The notes below the pieces were generated by a model, which searched no databases, was not told the DNA's origin, and worked only from the letters and a program-made list of their open reading frames with translations. Shown one piece after another: positions 63,387 through 64,000 of a stretch of DNA of 64,000 bases (positions are counted from its first letter, which is position 1; the number at the start of each line of letters is the position of its first letter). The stretch spans positions 248,001 through 312,000 of the forward strand of contig NZ_JACIEI010000002.1 of the NCBI RefSeq assembly GCF_014196805.1. The letters are read 5' to 3'. The position numbers and the translations under genes were made by a program. This stretch comes from Sulfitobacter undariae (GTDB lineage Bacteria > Pseudomonadota > Alphaproteobacteria > Rhodobacterales > Rhodobacteraceae).

Positions 63387-64000
63387 ATGTCACTACGACT
63401 TCTCAGCATGACATCCGCGCTGGCGATCATCGCAACAGGCGCTGCCGCTGATATGAATTTTAACCGCATCAGCAGCTTTGCAACTTTTGCCAATAACCAA
63501 GACCCATCTGTTGAATCCTCAGCCGAGATCATCAGCGTCTCGGGCGACGGCATGACATTGGTTTATTCCGACAGCCCCCTTGGTGTGATTGGCATGATCG
63601 ACATCACCGACCCCAAAGCGCCCACCGCTAAAGGTAACATTGACGTGGGCGGTGAACCAACAGCGGTTTCCGTTCTGGGTAATGTTGCGATGGCAGGGGT
63701 GAATACCTCAGTCAGCTACACAGAGCCTTCTGGCATGTTGAAAGCCTATGACCTGACGACAAAGCAACAAGTCGCGGCCTGTGATCTGGGCGGTCAACCT
63801 GACAGCACCGCCATCGCACCCGACGGCAGCTTTATCGTGATCGCCATTGAAAACGAGCGCGACGAAGATTTGGGTGACGGGCGCACAGGACAAATGCCCG
63901 GCGGTTATGTCGCAATACTCGACATTGCGGATGGGCTCCCTATTTGTGACAGCTTGGTCAAAGCCAACGTAAACGATTTGGCGGAAATCTCACCCGAGGA
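63387..64000 (+). CDS. Secreted esterase-like/phytase-family protein, N-terminal part
   Basis: The gene starts at ATG 63387, preceded by GGGGGA, and runs off the window; 204 residues are visible. The signal peptide is LLSMTSALAIIATGAAA|D. The mature part begins NFNRISSFATFANNQD with a beta-propeller-type SAEIISVSGDGMTLVYSDSPLGVIGMIDI and STAIAPDGSFIVIAIENERD. This resembles the N-terminus of Roseobacter proteins annotated as 'esterase-like activity of phytase' or alkaline phosphatase. The catalytic part is beyond the window. The Pho-box-like element upstream supports a role in phosphate scavenging. Confidence 0.75.
   Translation, partial: MSLRLLSMTSALAIIATGAAADMNFNRISSFATFANNQDPSVESSAEIISVSGDGMTLVYSDSPLGVIGMIDITDPKAPTAKGNIDVGGEPTAVSVLGNVAMAGVNTSVSYTEPSGMLKAYDLTTKQQVAACDLGGQPDSTAIAPDGSFIVIAIENERDEDLGDGRTGQMPGGYVAILDIADGLPICDSLVKANVNDLAEISPE

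Overview
The window is chromosomal DNA from an alphaproteobacterium, most likely of the Rhodobacterales (Roseobacter group). This rests on gene order and protein families. The order miaB ... phoH-ybeY-corC-lnt-metK, the run aroA-cmk-(small membrane gene)-rpsA-ihfB-lapA-trpF-trpB, and irr divergent from fabA-fabB-fabI are all typical of that order. A SAM/SAH riboswitch, a class described from Rhodobacterales, precedes metK. Genes are closely packed, with many 1-4 nt stop/start overlaps. I found no tRNA, rRNA, CRISPR array, transposase, integrase or phage gene, so this reads as stable chromosomal backbone with a few accessory transport and catabolic operons.

Layout, left part (1-13 kb): the 5' part of pyrD preceded by overlapping DUF1330 and DUF952 genes; a secreted 5'-nucleotidase-type phosphatase; DUF1203 and a small exported protein; a LysR regulator divergent from glutaryl-CoA dehydrogenase; then a six-gene leftward operon (HAD dehalogenase, alpha/beta hydrolase, threonine-dehydratase-like enzyme, exo/endonuclease-phosphatase fold protein, pcaD, pcaB) with the first five genes overlapping. 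A divergent FKBP isomerase follows. 13-24 kb: PhyH dioxygenase-irr facing fabA/fabB/fabI (unsaturated fatty-acid synthesis); a small lipoprotein; kdsA with an RlmL-type methyltransferase; an ArsR-SRPBCC-membrane protein operon; GNAT; a putative glycosyltransferase.

24-41 kb: miaB; an OmpA protein and a lipoprotein that share a DPxGC/HW/DDG/EGY segment; phoH-ybeY-corC-lnt; riboswitch-metK; a CheY-like pseudo-receiver; trmB; aroA-cmk; a TerB-like membrane protein; rpsA with a structured leader; ihfB-lapA-trpF-trpB. 41-46.7 kb: housekeeping and DUF genes (DUF4893, DUF2237, a serine hydrolase, DUF2332, pth, rplY, yaeQ).

46.7-64 kb: a dipeptide ABC importer operon led by a membrane dipeptidase; two neighbouring YceI-type genes, one fused to an OmpA domain; an exported CxxCH protein; a large secreted beta-propeller; a ugpBAEC glycerol-3-phosphate importer whose last gene is an EEP-fold phosphoesterase in the place often held by ugpQ; and, divergent from ugpB, the start of a secreted phytase/esterase-like protein. 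The ugpB/phytase intergenic region carries two 7-4-7 Pho-box-like repeats, one facing each way, so this end looks like a phosphate-starvation module.

All functional calls come from reading the sequence and recognising families. No database search was run.
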